DNA of 64,000 bases from PALSA-1353 sp050014015 (GCA_050014015.1 JBEKEC010000012.1:21162-85161), one strand, 5' to 3'. Numbered from the stretch's first letter, positions 33,500 through 41,475 are shown. Numbers and translations: made by a program. Notes: generated from the sequence alone by a model not told the origin.

Positions 33500-34849
33500 T
33501 TACCGCGTATTGCTGCCCATCGGCGTGACAACGTTCCTGGTTCCGCGTTTGATGGTGACGGGAACGACGGAATCGGGAATGCATCGGGCGGCGAATTCAT
33601 CGTAATATTTGTTGATGAACGTTCGGGTGACCCAGGCGGTGCCGTCGGCCAGGCCGCAGATCGTCGTGCCGGGCATGATGCCCTGAGTTTTTTCAAGCTC
33701 CATGAGCATATCCAAATCCTTCACGCGGCCATGTCCGTCGAGGATGCGGTCGAGGATTTTTCGCATCCAGGCGCTGCCCTCGCGGCAGGGAGTGCATTGG
33801 CCGCAGGATTCGTGGGCGTAAAAGCGGACGCAATTGCGGAGGGCGCGGACCATGTCGGTGTACTCGTTCATGACGATCATGCCGGCGGTGCCGAGGCCCA
33901 GGCATCCGCCGCGGAAGCGGACGTCGTCGAAATCCAATTTGATGTGGAGTTGATCGGGGCCGAGAACGCCCATGGAGATTCCGCCGCAGATGGTGCCCTT
34001 GTGTTTTCCGCCTTTCATTCCGCCGGCGAGTTTGTTGATGGCATATTCGAGGGTGATGCCGAGTTCGTCTTCGTACACGCCGGGTTTATTGACGTGTCCG
34101 GACATTCCGTAGAGTTTTGGGCCGGGGCTGGAGGGGGTGCCCATGGATTTGAACCAGGCGGGGCCGCGCTCGACGATGGGGGGAACGCAGCAGAGGGTTT
34201 CAACGTTGTTGATGACGGTTGGCCGGGCAAAGGCGCCGGCGATGGCCGGGAACGGGGGTTTATTGCGGGGCCAGCCGCGCTTGCCTTCCAGCGCTTCCAG
34301 CAATCCGGTTTCCTCGCCGCAGATGTACGCGCCGGCGCCGGCATGGACGTAACACTCGAGTTTGTATTTGCTGCCGAAAATGCCGTTGCGGCCGAACACT
34401 CCGTGGGCATAAGCCTCTTTGATCGCGTGTTCAATCACCTTGATCTGCCGATGGTATTCGCCACGGATGAAGACGTAGGCGACGTCCACCTGGGTGGCGA
34501 TGGCGGTGATGGCGATGCCTTCGAGCATGCTGTGAGGATCGTAATCCATGAGATAACGGTCCTTGAACGTGCCCGGCTCGGATTCGTCGGCGTTGACGGT
34601 CAGGTAATGCGGGCCTTTCTTTTCCTTGGGGATGAACGACCATTTCTGTCCGGCCGAGAACCCCGCCCCACCGCGGCCGCGAAGGCCGGATTCGGTGACG
34701 GTTTTCACGATTTCATCGGGCTTCATGTCCAGCGCTTTGCGCAGCGCCGCGTATCCGCCGGTGGCGACGTAATCGTCATACCAATGCAGCTTGCGCTTGT
34801 CGGGGTCGGGATCGATTCGCTTGACCAGGACGGGTTCGGTGTAAGCCAT
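33500..34849 (-). CDS. nuoF: NADH-quinone oxidoreductase subunit F
   Basis: 449 residues. NuoF is the NADH-oxidising, FMN- and 4Fe-4S-binding subunit of complex I. Seen are the FMN/NADH site G-L-R-G-R-G-G-A-G-F (about 55-64), N-A-D-E-S-E-P-G-T-F, and the cluster ligands E-S-C-G-Q-C-T-P-C-R-E-G near 345 with a fourth Cys in T-I-C-G-L-A. It lies about 2.7 kb from nuoE, the partner it normally abuts, with five small genes and a toxin-antitoxin pair between. No nuoG follows; an Uma2 gene does. Confidence 0.96.
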   Translation of the reverse strand: MAYTEPVLVKRIDPDPDKRKLHWYDDYVATGGYAALRKALDMKPDEIVKTVTESGLRGRGGAGFSAGQKWSFIPKEKKGPHYLTVNADESEPGTFKDRYLMDYDPHSMLEGIAITAIATQVDVAYVFIRGEYHRQIKVIEHAIKEAYAHGVFGRNGIFGSKYKLECYVHAGAGAYICGEETGLLEALEGKRGWPRNKPPFPAIAGAFARPTVINNVETLCCVPPIVERGPAWFKSMGTPSSPGPKLYGMSGHVNKPGVYEDELGITLEYAINKLAGGMKGGKHKGTICGGISMGVLGPDQLHIKLDFDDVRFRGGCLGLGTAGMIVMNEYTDMVRALRNCVRFYAHESCGQCTPCREGSAWMRKILDRILDGHGRVKDLDMLMELEKTQGIMPGTTICGLADGTAWVTRTFINKYYDEFAARCIPDSVVPVTIKRGTRNVVTPMGSNTR

Positions 34850-34869
34850 ATACTTTCCGTTAGAGGCGG

Positions 34870-35112
34870 TTAGCTGCGTTTTCCGCGGCGACGGGCTCCC
34901 CCGCTGGGTCGAACTTCCAGGTCGGTCACCAGAAGGAGATCGACGATGTTCAATGAGTCATCGGGCTGATAAACATTCGCCGTGCGCCCGCTTGGTGAGA
35001 TCATAAGAAACTCACGATGCATCACAGGAATCTGCCGGCCGTCCGCCAAATGGATGGTGAATTTCTGGAACGGCTCGGCTTTCCAAAGTTGACGTACTCT
35101 TTCACTGGTCAT
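34870..35112 (-). CDS. Small conserved hypothetical protein
   Basis: 80 residues from ATG 35112. It begins M-T-S-E-R-V-R-Q-L-W-K-A-E-P-F-Q-K-F-T-I and contains H-L-A-D-G-R-Q-I-P-V and S-P-S-G-R-T-A-N-V-Y; it reads as a compact beta-rich domain of the kind often found as short stand-alone genes in planctomycetes. Function unknown. The start is supported by a strong promoter placed 7 bases upstream (35120-35148) and by the absence of conserved sequence before it. It is 20 bases upstream of nuoF and may drive it. Confidence 0.7.
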   Translation of the reverse strand: MTSERVRQLWKAEPFQKFTIHLADGRQIPVMHREFLMISPSGRTANVYQPDDSLNIVDLLLVTDLEVRPSGGARRRGKRS

Positions 35113-35148
35113 ATTGGCGATTCTATCATCGATCCGCGGAGGCGACAA
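35113..35148 (-). promoter_or_regulatory. Promoter of small gene at 34870-35112 (leaderless)
   Basis: -35 TTGTCG (35148-35143), 17 bases, -10 TAGAAT (35125-35120), then 7 bases to the ATG at 35112. Predicted transcription starts at the first base of the start codon. Confidence 0.65.
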
Positions 35149-35178
35149 CGAAGCGGTTTGGGCCGACACGGCCAAATC

Positions 35179-35214
35179 TTGCCAATCTTTGGCCAGAATA
35201 GTACACTGACAACC
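35179..35214 (+). promoter_or_regulatory. parDE promoter (leaderless)
   Basis: -35 TTGCCA (35179-35184), 17 bases, -10 TACACT (35202-35207), then 7 bases to the ATG at 35215. It is arranged back to back with the promoter at 35113-35148, and no Shine-Dalgarno is present. Confidence 0.65.
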
Positions 35215-35499
35215 ATGGCGCACGAATCGAACAGCGTGACGATGAACGTTTCCTTGCCCAAGCCGCTTAAGCAGTACGTGGATGGCAAGGTATCATCGGG
35301 TGTCTACGGTTCGACCAGCGAGTTCGTCCGCGAAGCTATCCGCGAGAAATTTGAGCGCGAGCAGGGCCGGGCTTCACTGACGGCCAAACTGATTGAAGGT
35401 CTTAACAGCGGCAAACCAATTTCCTATTCCGACGACTATTTCAAGCGTAAGAAAGGCGCTCTCGCCGAGCGCGTGGGCAGGAAGAGCAAAACGTTATGA
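35215..35499 (+). CDS. parD: ParD-like ribbon-helix-helix antitoxin
   Basis: 94 residues. The N-terminal V-T-M-N-V-S-L-P-K-P-L-K-Q-Y-V strand followed by G-S-T-S-E-F-V-R-E-A-I-R matches the ribbon-helix-helix ParD/CopG antitoxins, which dimerise to bind the operon promoter. The C-terminal tail (about 50-94) is the toxin-binding part. It overlaps parE by 4 bases. It is encoded on the opposite strand to the surrounding nuo-related genes, consistent with later insertion. Confidence 0.9.
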   Translation: MAHESNSVTMNVSLPKPLKQYVDGKVSSGVYGSTSEFVREAIREKFEREQGRASLTAKLIEGLNSGKPISYSDDYFKRKKGALAERVGRKSKTL

Positions 35500-35831
35500 A
35501 CTATAAGCTGCGCATTCTCCCGGCGGCGGATGCCGACGTGGACGATGCGGCTCTTTTCATCGCCAGGGACAATCTCGCTACGGCCCTGAAATTCTACGAC
35601 GCCGTCGATCAGACCTATCGCCTGATTCGTGAACATCCCAACCGCTGGCCGCGGTATGAACTTGATCATCCAGACCTGGCCAATCTCCACAAACGTTCCG
35701 TTGTGAAATTTGATAACTACCTGATCTTCTATCGCATTGAAGCCGATGTCGTGGAGATTGTCCGCGTGCTGCACGCCGCAAGGGATATCCCATCCGCGTT
35801 GGCTGACGACCTGTTTAATGACCCCCGGTAG
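35496..35831 (+). CDS. parE: ParE/RelE-superfamily toxin
   Basis: 111 residues. The pattern L-R-I-L-P-A-A-D-A-D-V-D-D-A-A-L-F-I-A-R-D-N, then F-Y-D-A-V-D-Q-T-Y-R-L-I-R-E-H-P, and R-S-V-V-K-F-D-N-Y-L-I-F-Y-R with V-R-V-L-H-A-A-R-D-I at the end is classic for ParE (gyrase-inhibiting) toxins of the RelE superfamily. The start overlaps the parD stop (ATGA). The true target, gyrase or ribosome, cannot be told from sequence alone. Confidence 0.92.
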   Translation: MNYKLRILPAADADVDDAALFIARDNLATALKFYDAVDQTYRLIREHPNRWPRYELDHPDLANLHKRSVVKFDNYLIFYRIEADVVEIVRVLHAARDIPSALADDLFNDPR

Positions 35832-35972
35832 AATCAGATGCTGGATTGAAATCAGCCCGCGAATACCGTCCTCTCGTCCACGAGGCAAATGGGATTTCCA
35901 AAACGCGGGAATAGAACCGCTCGGCGAGGGCGATATCGGAAACGGGGAGAATGACTCGAAAAAGTCTCGGCA

Positions 35973-36227
35973 TTATGGCGTTTTCTTTTCGGCCGAAGGC
36001 GGAGGATCGCGGTCAACGACGACTTCATCAATGACCGTTCTTCGCAGCTTCACCTTGGGATCCTGTGGAAGCGGCTTTTCTTCAATCTTGCAATCGCGGT
36101 AGATGGTCCTCGAGGCGGAAACATCGGCTTTCATCGCCTTGCGAACATACGCGACCTGCCGCCCCAGCCAGCCGAGCAAGCCGTTGCCGGGAAGTTTTTG
36201 AGGATGTTGCGGATCGTCCGGAGTCAT
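35973..36227 (-). CDS. Small hypothetical protein
   Basis: 84 residues from ATG 36227, overlapping the upstream gene's stop by 4 bases (ATGA). The N-terminus is Pro-rich (M-T-P-D-D-P-Q-H-P-Q-K-L-P), then G-L-L-G-W-L-G-R-Q-V-A-Y-V-R-K-A and C-K-I-E-E-K-P-L-P-Q-D-P-K-V-K-L-R-R-T-V-I-D-E-V-V-V-D. No domain is known to me, but the tight coupling and the motif-like C-terminus support it as a real gene. Downstream it converges on parE. Confidence 0.6.
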   Translation of the reverse strand: MTPDDPQHPQKLPGNGLLGWLGRQVAYVRKAMKADVSASRTIYRDCKIEEKPLPQDPKVKLRRTVIDEVVVDRDPPPSAEKKTP

Positions 36228-36502
36228 TGATCTTCCAAAGTGACGCCGAATTCCTTTTTCGCCTGGGCAATGGCGTCGGGCAAGGTTCCGTGCCAGGTAT
36301 CGCCGACGAATCCGCCGGCGTCGTCGAGACGATAGAGCACCCAATTATCGAGTTGCGGTTCGATGATGAGCCGATGAACCATCCCCGGCGTCGGCCGGGT
36401 TCCCGAGCCTCGAACCGAGCCGAGAATCATCGCCGCATGCGGCAGACAATCGTTGCTGGCCGGCATCGGACGGGCGAGAGTGTGGGATATCTTGCCGGGC
36501 AT
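36224..36502 (-). CDS. Small hypothetical protein
   Basis: 92 residues; the ATG at 36382 (M-V-H-R-L-I-I-E-P-Q) would give a 52-residue product and is an alternative start. The conserved-looking part is I-I-E-P-Q-L-D-N-W-V-L-Y-R-L-D-D-A-G-G-F-V-G-D-T-W-H then L-P-D-A-I-A-Q-A-K-K-E-F-G-V, an alpha/beta mini-domain of unknown role. It starts 9 bases after the phosphatase stop and overlaps the following gene by 4 bases, so the three form an operon. Confidence 0.6.
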   Translation of the reverse strand: MPGKISHTLARPMPASNDCLPHAAMILGSVRGSGTRPTPGMVHRLIIEPQLDNWVLYRLDDAGGFVGDTWHGTLPDAIAQAKKEFGVTLEDQ

Positions 36503-36511
36503 GGCGGATCG

Positions 36512-37099
36512 CTACTCCTGCGAATGCGGCAGATCGCTCGTCATCTGCTGGGTCTGTGGATCATAGACCTCGATGAACCGCTTGACATCGCCGAGGGTCC
36601 GATCGCTGTGGCCGAAGCCTTTGATAGCGGCGACGGCCTGGTCCTTGTCGAGTTTCAGAACGCTGAGCTCGTATGCCGCCACCATCATGCCCGTGCGGCG
36701 AACGCCCTGGGCACAATGGACCAGCACCGGCTGGCGAGCGGGATCGTCGGCGATGGCGAGAAACCGGCTGATCTGGTCGCCCCGCGGCCAACCGCCGAGC
36801 GGGACTGGCAACCGCACCACGTCGATTCCGTGCGCCTTGCAATAAGCAAGCTCGTCCGTGAACGGCGATTGAGTGATCTCCTGATCGTCCACCAGCGACA
36901 CCACGGTTTTCACGTGCGTCCTCTGGGCGGCGAGATTGAACTGGTGCAGCGTGCGAACGCCGTCACGATAGAGAACGCCGTCTCTAACCGTGGCCAGGTG
37001 ATAGGTGTCGAAAAATGTCCAGAAAATCCACCACCCCACCGCCGCCAGTATCAAGGCGGCCAGGATTATCGGACCAAAGGTTTTCATGGTTGCCGACAT
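36512..37099 (-). CDS. Membrane-anchored dual-specificity/tyrosine phosphatase-like protein
   Basis: 195 residues. One N-terminal membrane segment (about 8-28), then a Cys-based phosphatase domain with the P-loop H-C-A-Q-G-V-R-R-T-G (C129, R135), the C(X)5R signature of protein tyrosine/dual-specificity phosphatases. The T-V-V-S-L-V-D-D segment before it corresponds to the usual strand and general-acid region. The orientation of the anchor suggests the domain is periplasmic. Substrate unknown; polyphosphate, phosphoprotein and phosphoinositide-type substrates are all handled by relatives. It is followed 9 bases later by small hypothetical genes. Confidence 0.87.
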   Translation of the reverse strand: MSATMKTFGPIILAALILAAVGWWIFWTFFDTYHLATVRDGVLYRDGVRTLHQFNLAAQRTHVKTVVSLVDDQEITQSPFTDELAYCKAHGIDVVRLPVPLGGWPRGDQISRFLAIADDPARQPVLVHCAQGVRRTGMMVAAYELSVLKLDKDQAVAAIKGFGHSDRTLGDVKRFIEVYDPQTQQMTSDLPHSQE

Positions 37100-37117
37100 T
37101 GTGGCCAGCCGAGATTA

Positions 37118-37531
37118 CTACGGCTCAAGCTCCTTGTCTTTCCCATCGGCGTTTCGCAAGTCCAGGAAGCCGGATTGCTGATCGGCGCTGACGGCCGCGC
37201 TGACGATGCCCTTTGGACCCTTGCGCGAAAGGAAGAGATCGGCCGACTCCGGCCTGGCGACCAGGGCGATGACCGAGGGCGCGGTGGGCGACGAGAGCGT
37301 GATCGAAGCCCGATCGTTGTCGCAGGAGGCCGAGATAAACGGGCCATTCGGCTGGCTCCGGATCGTCAGACCCTGAACGGTCAGATGTGCAAACTGGGCA
37401 TCGGCCAGCCCGCCCGGCGCGGCGGCTGCGCCGGCCGCCCCCACCGCCGCCATGACCATGACCAAAAACCCCAACCGCCAACGCCGACAAGATCGTTCCA
37501 GCCGCTCCACGCGCTGTTCCAACGTGTCCAT
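37118..37531 (-). CDS. Membrane-anchored hypothetical protein with N-terminal coiled coil
   Basis: 137 residues from ATG 37531, with AGGA 8 bases upstream. The N-terminus, M-D-T-L-E-Q-R-V-E-R-L-E-R-S-C-R-R-W-R, is a short coiled coil, followed by one membrane helix (about 22-38) and a beta-rich domain (L-T-V-Q-G-L-T-I-R, S-I-T-L-S-S-P). The same layout, coiled coil then helix then beta repeats, occurs in many uncharacterised planctomycete membrane proteins. Function unknown. It lies 28 bases after nuoE and 18 before the phosphatase. Confidence 0.7.
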   Translation of the reverse strand: MDTLEQRVERLERSCRRWRLGFLVMVMAAVGAAGAAAAPGGLADAQFAHLTVQGLTIRSQPNGPFISASCDNDRASITLSSPTAPSVIALVARPESADLFLSRKGPKGIVSAAVSADQQSGFLDLRNADGKDKELEP

Positions 37532-37559
37532 GGTTGTGTCCTGTTGATGGAATTGCGAA

Positions 37560-38141
37560 TCAATGTCCGTTCCCGGATTCCCAGTTGACGGTCGGATCAT
37601 GATAATCATGCGCGTTTTTGGGGAGCCGGTCGATCAATTGGTCCACGCGTTCAATGGTCAGATTTTCATGCAGCACGTCGTTGATGAGCATGACCGGCGC
37701 GGCGCCGCAGGCGCCCAGGCATTCCAACTCGACCAGGGTGAACCGGCCATCAGACGTCGTCTGTCCCTCCTCGAGCTTCAGCTTTTTCATCAGATGATCG
37801 GTTAGCTCTCGCGACTGGCAAATCTCGCAGGAAAGCGAGCGGCAAACCTGGAGCAGATATTGCCCCTTGGGCTTGAGCCAGTATTCCTCGTAAAACGTGG
37901 CCGTATCCAGGACCTCCGCCGGCGCCATTTCCAGGAACGCGGCGATCTCTTCCAACGCCTGAACGGGAATCCAGTTGTAGGCATGCTGGATTTCGTGCAG
38001 CGCCGGCAGCAGGACGGCGCGCTTGGTGGGATAGCGCGGGAAATACTTGGCCGCGAGTTTCTGCTTGATCTGGTCCGTCAGGTACGGCTCAGGGCGGCGT
38101 TCGACGGTTGCGGTGCGGCGGTTTTCGGTGATCCAAGCCAT
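37560..38141 (-). CDS. nuoE: NADH-quinone oxidoreductase subunit E
   Basis: 193 residues from ATG 38141 (the frame extends further upstream but without conserved sequence). NuoE is the 24-kDa 2Fe-2S subunit of complex I, thioredoxin-like. The four ligands appear as C-R-S-L-S-C (CX4C) and C-L-G-A-C (CX3C); A-T-F-Y-E-E-Y and A-L-H-E-I-Q-H are also typical. In most genomes it is directly between nuoD and nuoF; here vapBC precedes it and several unrelated genes follow. Confidence 0.95.
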   Translation of the reverse strand: MAWITENRRTATVERRPEPYLTDQIKQKLAAKYFPRYPTKRAVLLPALHEIQHAYNWIPVQALEEIAAFLEMAPAEVLDTATFYEEYWLKPKGQYLLQVCRSLSCEICQSRELTDHLMKKLKLEEGQTTSDGRFTLVELECLGACGAAPVMLINDVLHENLTIERVDQLIDRLPKNAHDYHDPTVNWESGNGH

Positions 38142-38179
38142 AACATTGTCCACGGGGCGGCCCACAGCGGGCGTGAGTG

Positions 38180-38557
38180 TCAGACCCCTTGCAATTCCAT
38201 CAATCGAGTCAAATGCCGGTCGTCGTGTTCGAGGGCCACTCCGTGGCGACGGGCGCAAGCGGCAATAATGAGATCGACGGCCGGCACAGTCAACCCCACG
38301 TCCCGGGAACGCTTCGCCAATTCCATGGACAAATCCCAAACCGCTTCATCGATTGGCAATCTGGGCAGCTTGTCGTCTTGCAACCGCAAAATTCGTCTCT
38401 CGTGATCCCCTCGGGCGCCATTCCATAATTCCAGCCGAACGGGATCGCACCACGCCGCCTGACCCGCCGCCAGAAGCGACAACACGCGCTGGCGCACCTC
38501 ATCCTTTCCTGATTGCCGAAGGGCTGCCACCCAACTCGAACTATCAACGAGAACCAT
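38180..38557 (-). CDS. vapC: PIN-domain ribonuclease toxin (VapC family)
   Basis: 125 residues. The acidic PIN residues are D5 (V-L-V-D-S-S-S-W), E43 (L-E-L-W), D95 (P-A-V-D-L-I-I-A) and D112/D113 (E-H-D-D-R-H). The start overlaps the end of the antitoxin gene by 14 bases. It belongs to a different VapC subgroup (V-D-S-S-S-W start) from the toxin at 11949-12350, so the two pairs were acquired independently. Confidence 0.92.
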   Translation of the reverse strand: MVLVDSSSWVAALRQSGKDEVRQRVLSLLAAGQAAWCDPVRLELWNGARGDHERRILRLQDDKLPRLPIDEAVWDLSMELAKRSRDVGLTVPAVDLIIAACARRHGVALEHDDRHLTRLMELQGV

Positions 38558-38777
38558 TGGTTCTCCACTTCGACTCTCGCTGCGCCCTGCTGCGCTGCAA
38601 CTCTTCCGGGGTAATGAAATCTTTGAAAGTGCCCAGGTATTTAATCAATTCCGCCTGGCCGTGACGTCGATTATATTCCGCCACGGCCGTGATTACGGCC
38701 TCTCGCTTGGTGCTCGCCTTGGAATACTTCATGGCCTTCTTTAGCATTTCATCTGGAATATCAATCGTCGTTTTCAT
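38544..38777 (-). CDS. vapB: VapB-type antitoxin
   Basis: 77 residues from ATG 38777. It begins M-K-T-T-I-D-I-P-D-E-M-L-K-K-A-M and continues T-K-R-E-A-V-I-T-A-V-A-E-Y-N-R-R, the MetJ/Arc-type ribbon-helix-helix of VapB antitoxins of the DUF2191 kind. The C-terminus (P-E-E-L-Q-R-S-R-A-Q-R-E-S-K-W-R) would occupy the VapC active site. It lies between nuoD and nuoE with 108 bases to nuoD. Confidence 0.88.
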   Translation of the reverse strand: MKTTIDIPDEMLKKAMKYSKASTKREAVITAVAEYNRRHGQAELIKYLGTFKDFITPEELQRSRAQRESKWRTNGSR

Positions 38778-38885
38778 GCTTCTAATTATCGCCAGTTTGG
38801 ATTCTGAAATCAACGCCCGAGTGGCTTCATGTCGCCGGAATCGTGCGGACTTCCCTTCTCGTCCCCTGAAATTGCCCACTCCAAA

Positions 38886-40160
38886 TCACCGATCCAGTTC
38901 CGCCGCGATGACGTTGATGCTTCCCAGCACGGCGACGACGTCGGAGATCATGTGGCCTTCGATCATCTTGGGGAAGACCTGGTAATTGATGTAGCTCGGC
39001 GGGCGGGTGCGGGCGCGCCAGGGGACGTTCTGGCCGGCGGACACGATGTAATATCCCAACTCGCCGTTGGCGCTTTCAATGCAGCCGTAGACCTCGCCCT
39101 TGGGGGCTTCGAAGCCGCGGTTGGTCATGGTCAACTCGAAAAGCTGGATGAGGCCTTCGATGCTGCTGTAGATCTGGTCCTTGGGGGGAAGGACTTCCTT
39201 GCCTTCGGGGCTGACGTTCACCGGGCCGGGGGGAATATTGTCGATGAGTTGGCGAATGATGGCCAGGCTTTGTTTCAATTCCTCCAATCGCACAAGATAT
39301 CGCGCATAAACGTCGCCGGTGGTCATGACGGGAACCTTGAAATCGACGGCCGGGGCGCCTTGGCCGTCCCAGTTGTCGGCGAAGCAAAGGTAGGGTTCGT
39401 CCTTGCGGATGTCGCGGCGAACGCCGCTGGCGCGGGCCAGCGGACCGGAAAGGCTCCAGGCGACGGCTTCCTCCCGGCTGATGGCGCCGACGCCCTTGGT
39501 GCGATCCACGAAAATCCGGTTTTTGTTGAGCAGCGCTTCAACGTCGGCGGCGGCGGGGGGCATGTCCTGGTCGATGAATTTCTTGACCATCCGCTTGAAG
39601 GTTGCCTCATCGGGCAAATCCATGTTCAGCCCCCCTACCCGCGTCCAACTGGTGTGGAAACGCTGGCCGGACATGTATTCGACGATGTCGTAAATGGTCT
39701 CGCGTTGATTGAACCCGTAGAGAAACGCCGTGAACGCGCCCAGGTCCAGGCCGGCGGCGCCGATGCACAGGAGGTGGGATTGAATTCTCCCCAGTTCGCC
39801 GGCGATGGTGCGGAGGACCTTGCATCGGGGGGTAAGTTCGATGCCCATGAGCTTTTCGGTCGCCGCGTGCCAGGCCAGTTCGTTGTAAATGGGGGCGGAG
39901 TAATCCATCCGGTCGACGATAGTCACGTACTGGTTGTAATTGAGGTGTTCGCCGCACTTCTCGAAACCGCTGTGAAGATAGCCAATATGGGGGGTTGCCC
40001 GGAGAATTCGTTCACCGTCCAGTTCCAGGACGAGGCGGAGGGTGGTATGGGTCGCCGGGTGTTGGGGTCCGAAGTTCAAGGTCCAACGGTTTCCCCCCCC
40101 GGCGCCGCCCATTTCCGGCGGCAAGATTTCGCTAGAGTCTTGAGTGAGGGTAAAGGGCAT
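38886..40160 (-). CDS. nuoD: NADH-quinone oxidoreductase subunit D
   Basis: 424 residues. NuoD is the 49-kDa subunit forming the quinone site of complex I. Motifs seen: N-F-G-P-Q-H-P-A-T-H-T-T-L-R (about 28-41), H-I-G-Y-L-H-S-G-F-E-K, D-R-M-D-Y, and the C-terminal P-P-S-Y-I-N-Y-Q and S-D-V-V-A-V-L-G-S-I-N. A -10 TATAAT lies 8 bases before the ATG with no ribosome site, so it is first in its unit. nuoA, nuoB and nuoC are absent upstream, where parB diverges; complex I genes are scattered in this genome. Confidence 0.96.
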   Translation of the reverse strand: MPFTLTQDSSEILPPEMGGAGGGNRWTLNFGPQHPATHTTLRLVLELDGERILRATPHIGYLHSGFEKCGEHLNYNQYVTIVDRMDYSAPIYNELAWHAATEKLMGIELTPRCKVLRTIAGELGRIQSHLLCIGAAGLDLGAFTAFLYGFNQRETIYDIVEYMSGQRFHTSWTRVGGLNMDLPDEATFKRMVKKFIDQDMPPAAADVEALLNKNRIFVDRTKGVGAISREEAVAWSLSGPLARASGVRRDIRKDEPYLCFADNWDGQGAPAVDFKVPVMTTGDVYARYLVRLEELKQSLAIIRQLIDNIPPGPVNVSPEGKEVLPPKDQIYSSIEGLIQLFELTMTNRGFEAPKGEVYGCIESANGELGYYIVSAGQNVPWRARTRPPSYINYQVFPKMIEGHMISDVVAVLGSINVIAAELDR

Positions 40161-40174
40161 GGGCCGGGATTATA
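40161..40174 (-). promoter_or_regulatory. nuoD -10 box (leaderless start)
   Basis: A perfect TATAAT (40174-40169) ends 8 bases before the nuoD ATG. The -35 region (CTGGAA) is weak. Beyond it, the 224-base gap 40161-40384 also contains the palindrome TTAGTATATACTAA at 40220-40233 and the parS site at 40329. Confidence 0.55.
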
Positions 40175-40328
40175 GCGGAGGTCCGACTTCGTTCCAGCCT
40201 TGACGGCGGGCGGCATAACTTAGTATATACTAACTTAACCGCGGACTGTTTTGGCGGCGCCCGGTGGGGGCGCTTTGCAGTTTGGGGTGCGCGGTGGTAG
40301 ATTCCCCGGCGCTGCCTGTTGGGCTGCA

Positions 40329-40344
40329 TGTTCCACGTGGAACA
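40329..40344. promoter_or_regulatory. parS centromere-like site
   Basis: TGTTCCACGTGGAACA, a perfect 16-base palindrome that matches the bacterial parS consensus TGTTNCACGTGNAACA. It lies 41 bases before the parB start codon, where ParB would load and could also autoregulate. Confidence 0.9.
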
Positions 40345-40384
40345 ATGGTTTTGACAATTCAGCCAAGGAAAGGAGTCCTTTGTC

Positions 40385-41323
40385 ATGTCTCAGGCCACCA
40401 AGAGCAAGCCGCGGCTGGGTCGGGGGCTAAGCAGTTTGATTTCCGTTTCGCACTTGCCGGTGGAGGCTGAGATTGGCGCCCGCCCCCCTGCCGCGGCACC
40501 GGTGCCGGGGATGGAGGCCATGGAATCGGGGCAGGCTTTGGGTGGGCCGTTGGTCATTCCCATTGATGCGATTCGTCCCAACCCTCATCAGCCGCGGAAG
40601 ACAATCAACGAGGCGGGAATCGCCGAGCTGGCGGCCAGCCTGAAATCATCCGGGATCATTCAGCCGCTGGTCGTTCGACGGACCAAAAGCGGCTTCGAGA
40701 TGATCGCCGGCCAAAGGCGCTGGCAGGCGGCAAAAATGGCGGGGCTGACCGAAGTACCCGCGATCGTCCGAGACGTGGACAGCTACACTCAGGCCCAGAT
40801 GGCCCTGGTGGAAAACATCCAACGGGAAGACCTGAACCCCATCGAGCGGGCGCAGGGATACAGGGCGCTGATGGATCAGCTTGGGTTGACGCAGGCGGAA
40901 TTGGCCGCCCGAATGGGCGAAGACCGCAGCGGCATCGCAAACTATCTCCGGCTTCTGGATTTGGCTGAGCCGGTTCGAGCCATGGTCCGCAATGCCCGGC
41001 TGAGCCTCGGACACGCCAAACTTATCGCCGGCATCAGTGATATTCTCGAGCAGCAGCGCCTGGCCGAGACAGTCGTCGCCCAGGGTCTATCCGTGCGAAA
41101 CCTCGAGCGAATGCTCCAGGAAGGCTCCAACGGCTCGCCTGTTCGTAAGCCCCCGGCTCTCACCCCCCACCTGATGGATTTGGAGAAATCGTTGGCTCGG
41201 CAACTCGGCATGCGCGTTCAGGTTCGATCCAGCTCCAAGGGCCGTGGCCGCCTGATCCTGCACTACAGCAGCCTGGATCAGTTCGATGAGATTCTTCAGA
41301 AGCTCGGAGCGAAAGCAGAATGA
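40385..41323 (+). CDS. parB: Chromosome partitioning protein ParB
   Basis: 312 residues, with AAAGGAG about 9 bases before the ATG. ParB is a CTP-hydrolysing clamp that loads at parS and recruits SMC. Visible are the N-terminal L-G-R-G-L-S-S-L-I (ParA-interacting), I-R-P-N-P-H-Q-P-R, the CTPase/arginine motif A-G-Q-R-R-W-Q-A-A (box II; G-E-R-R in many homologues), E-N-I-Q-R-E-D-L-N-P-I-E, and the helix-turn-helix L-T-Q-A-E-L-A-A-R-M-G with R-S-G-I-A-N-Y-L-R-L-L. parA, usually just upstream, is missing here, where nuoD diverges. Two parS sites flank the gene. Confidence 0.97.
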   Translation: MSQATKSKPRLGRGLSSLISVSHLPVEAEIGARPPAAAPVPGMEAMESGQALGGPLVIPIDAIRPNPHQPRKTINEAGIAELAASLKSSGIIQPLVVRRTKSGFEMIAGQRRWQAAKMAGLTEVPAIVRDVDSYTQAQMALVENIQREDLNPIERAQGYRALMDQLGLTQAELAARMGEDRSGIANYLRLLDLAEPVRAMVRNARLSLGHAKLIAGISDILEQQRLAETVVAQGLSVRNLERMLQEGSNGSPVRKPPALTPHLMDLEKSLARQLGMRVQVRSSSKGRGRLILHYSSLDQFDEILQKLGAKAE

Positions 41324-41475
41324 ACCCCTGCCCGTCGGCAGAGCATCGTGTGACCACCAGTTTCATAGTCAAGGCAGAATCACTGGTCGTTTGTCGGCTC
41401 GCATGATGAACGATTTCCAGGTGGATTCGGTTCTCAATGGCCATCCGGCAGCCCGCATTCGTCTATGCGCATTCT

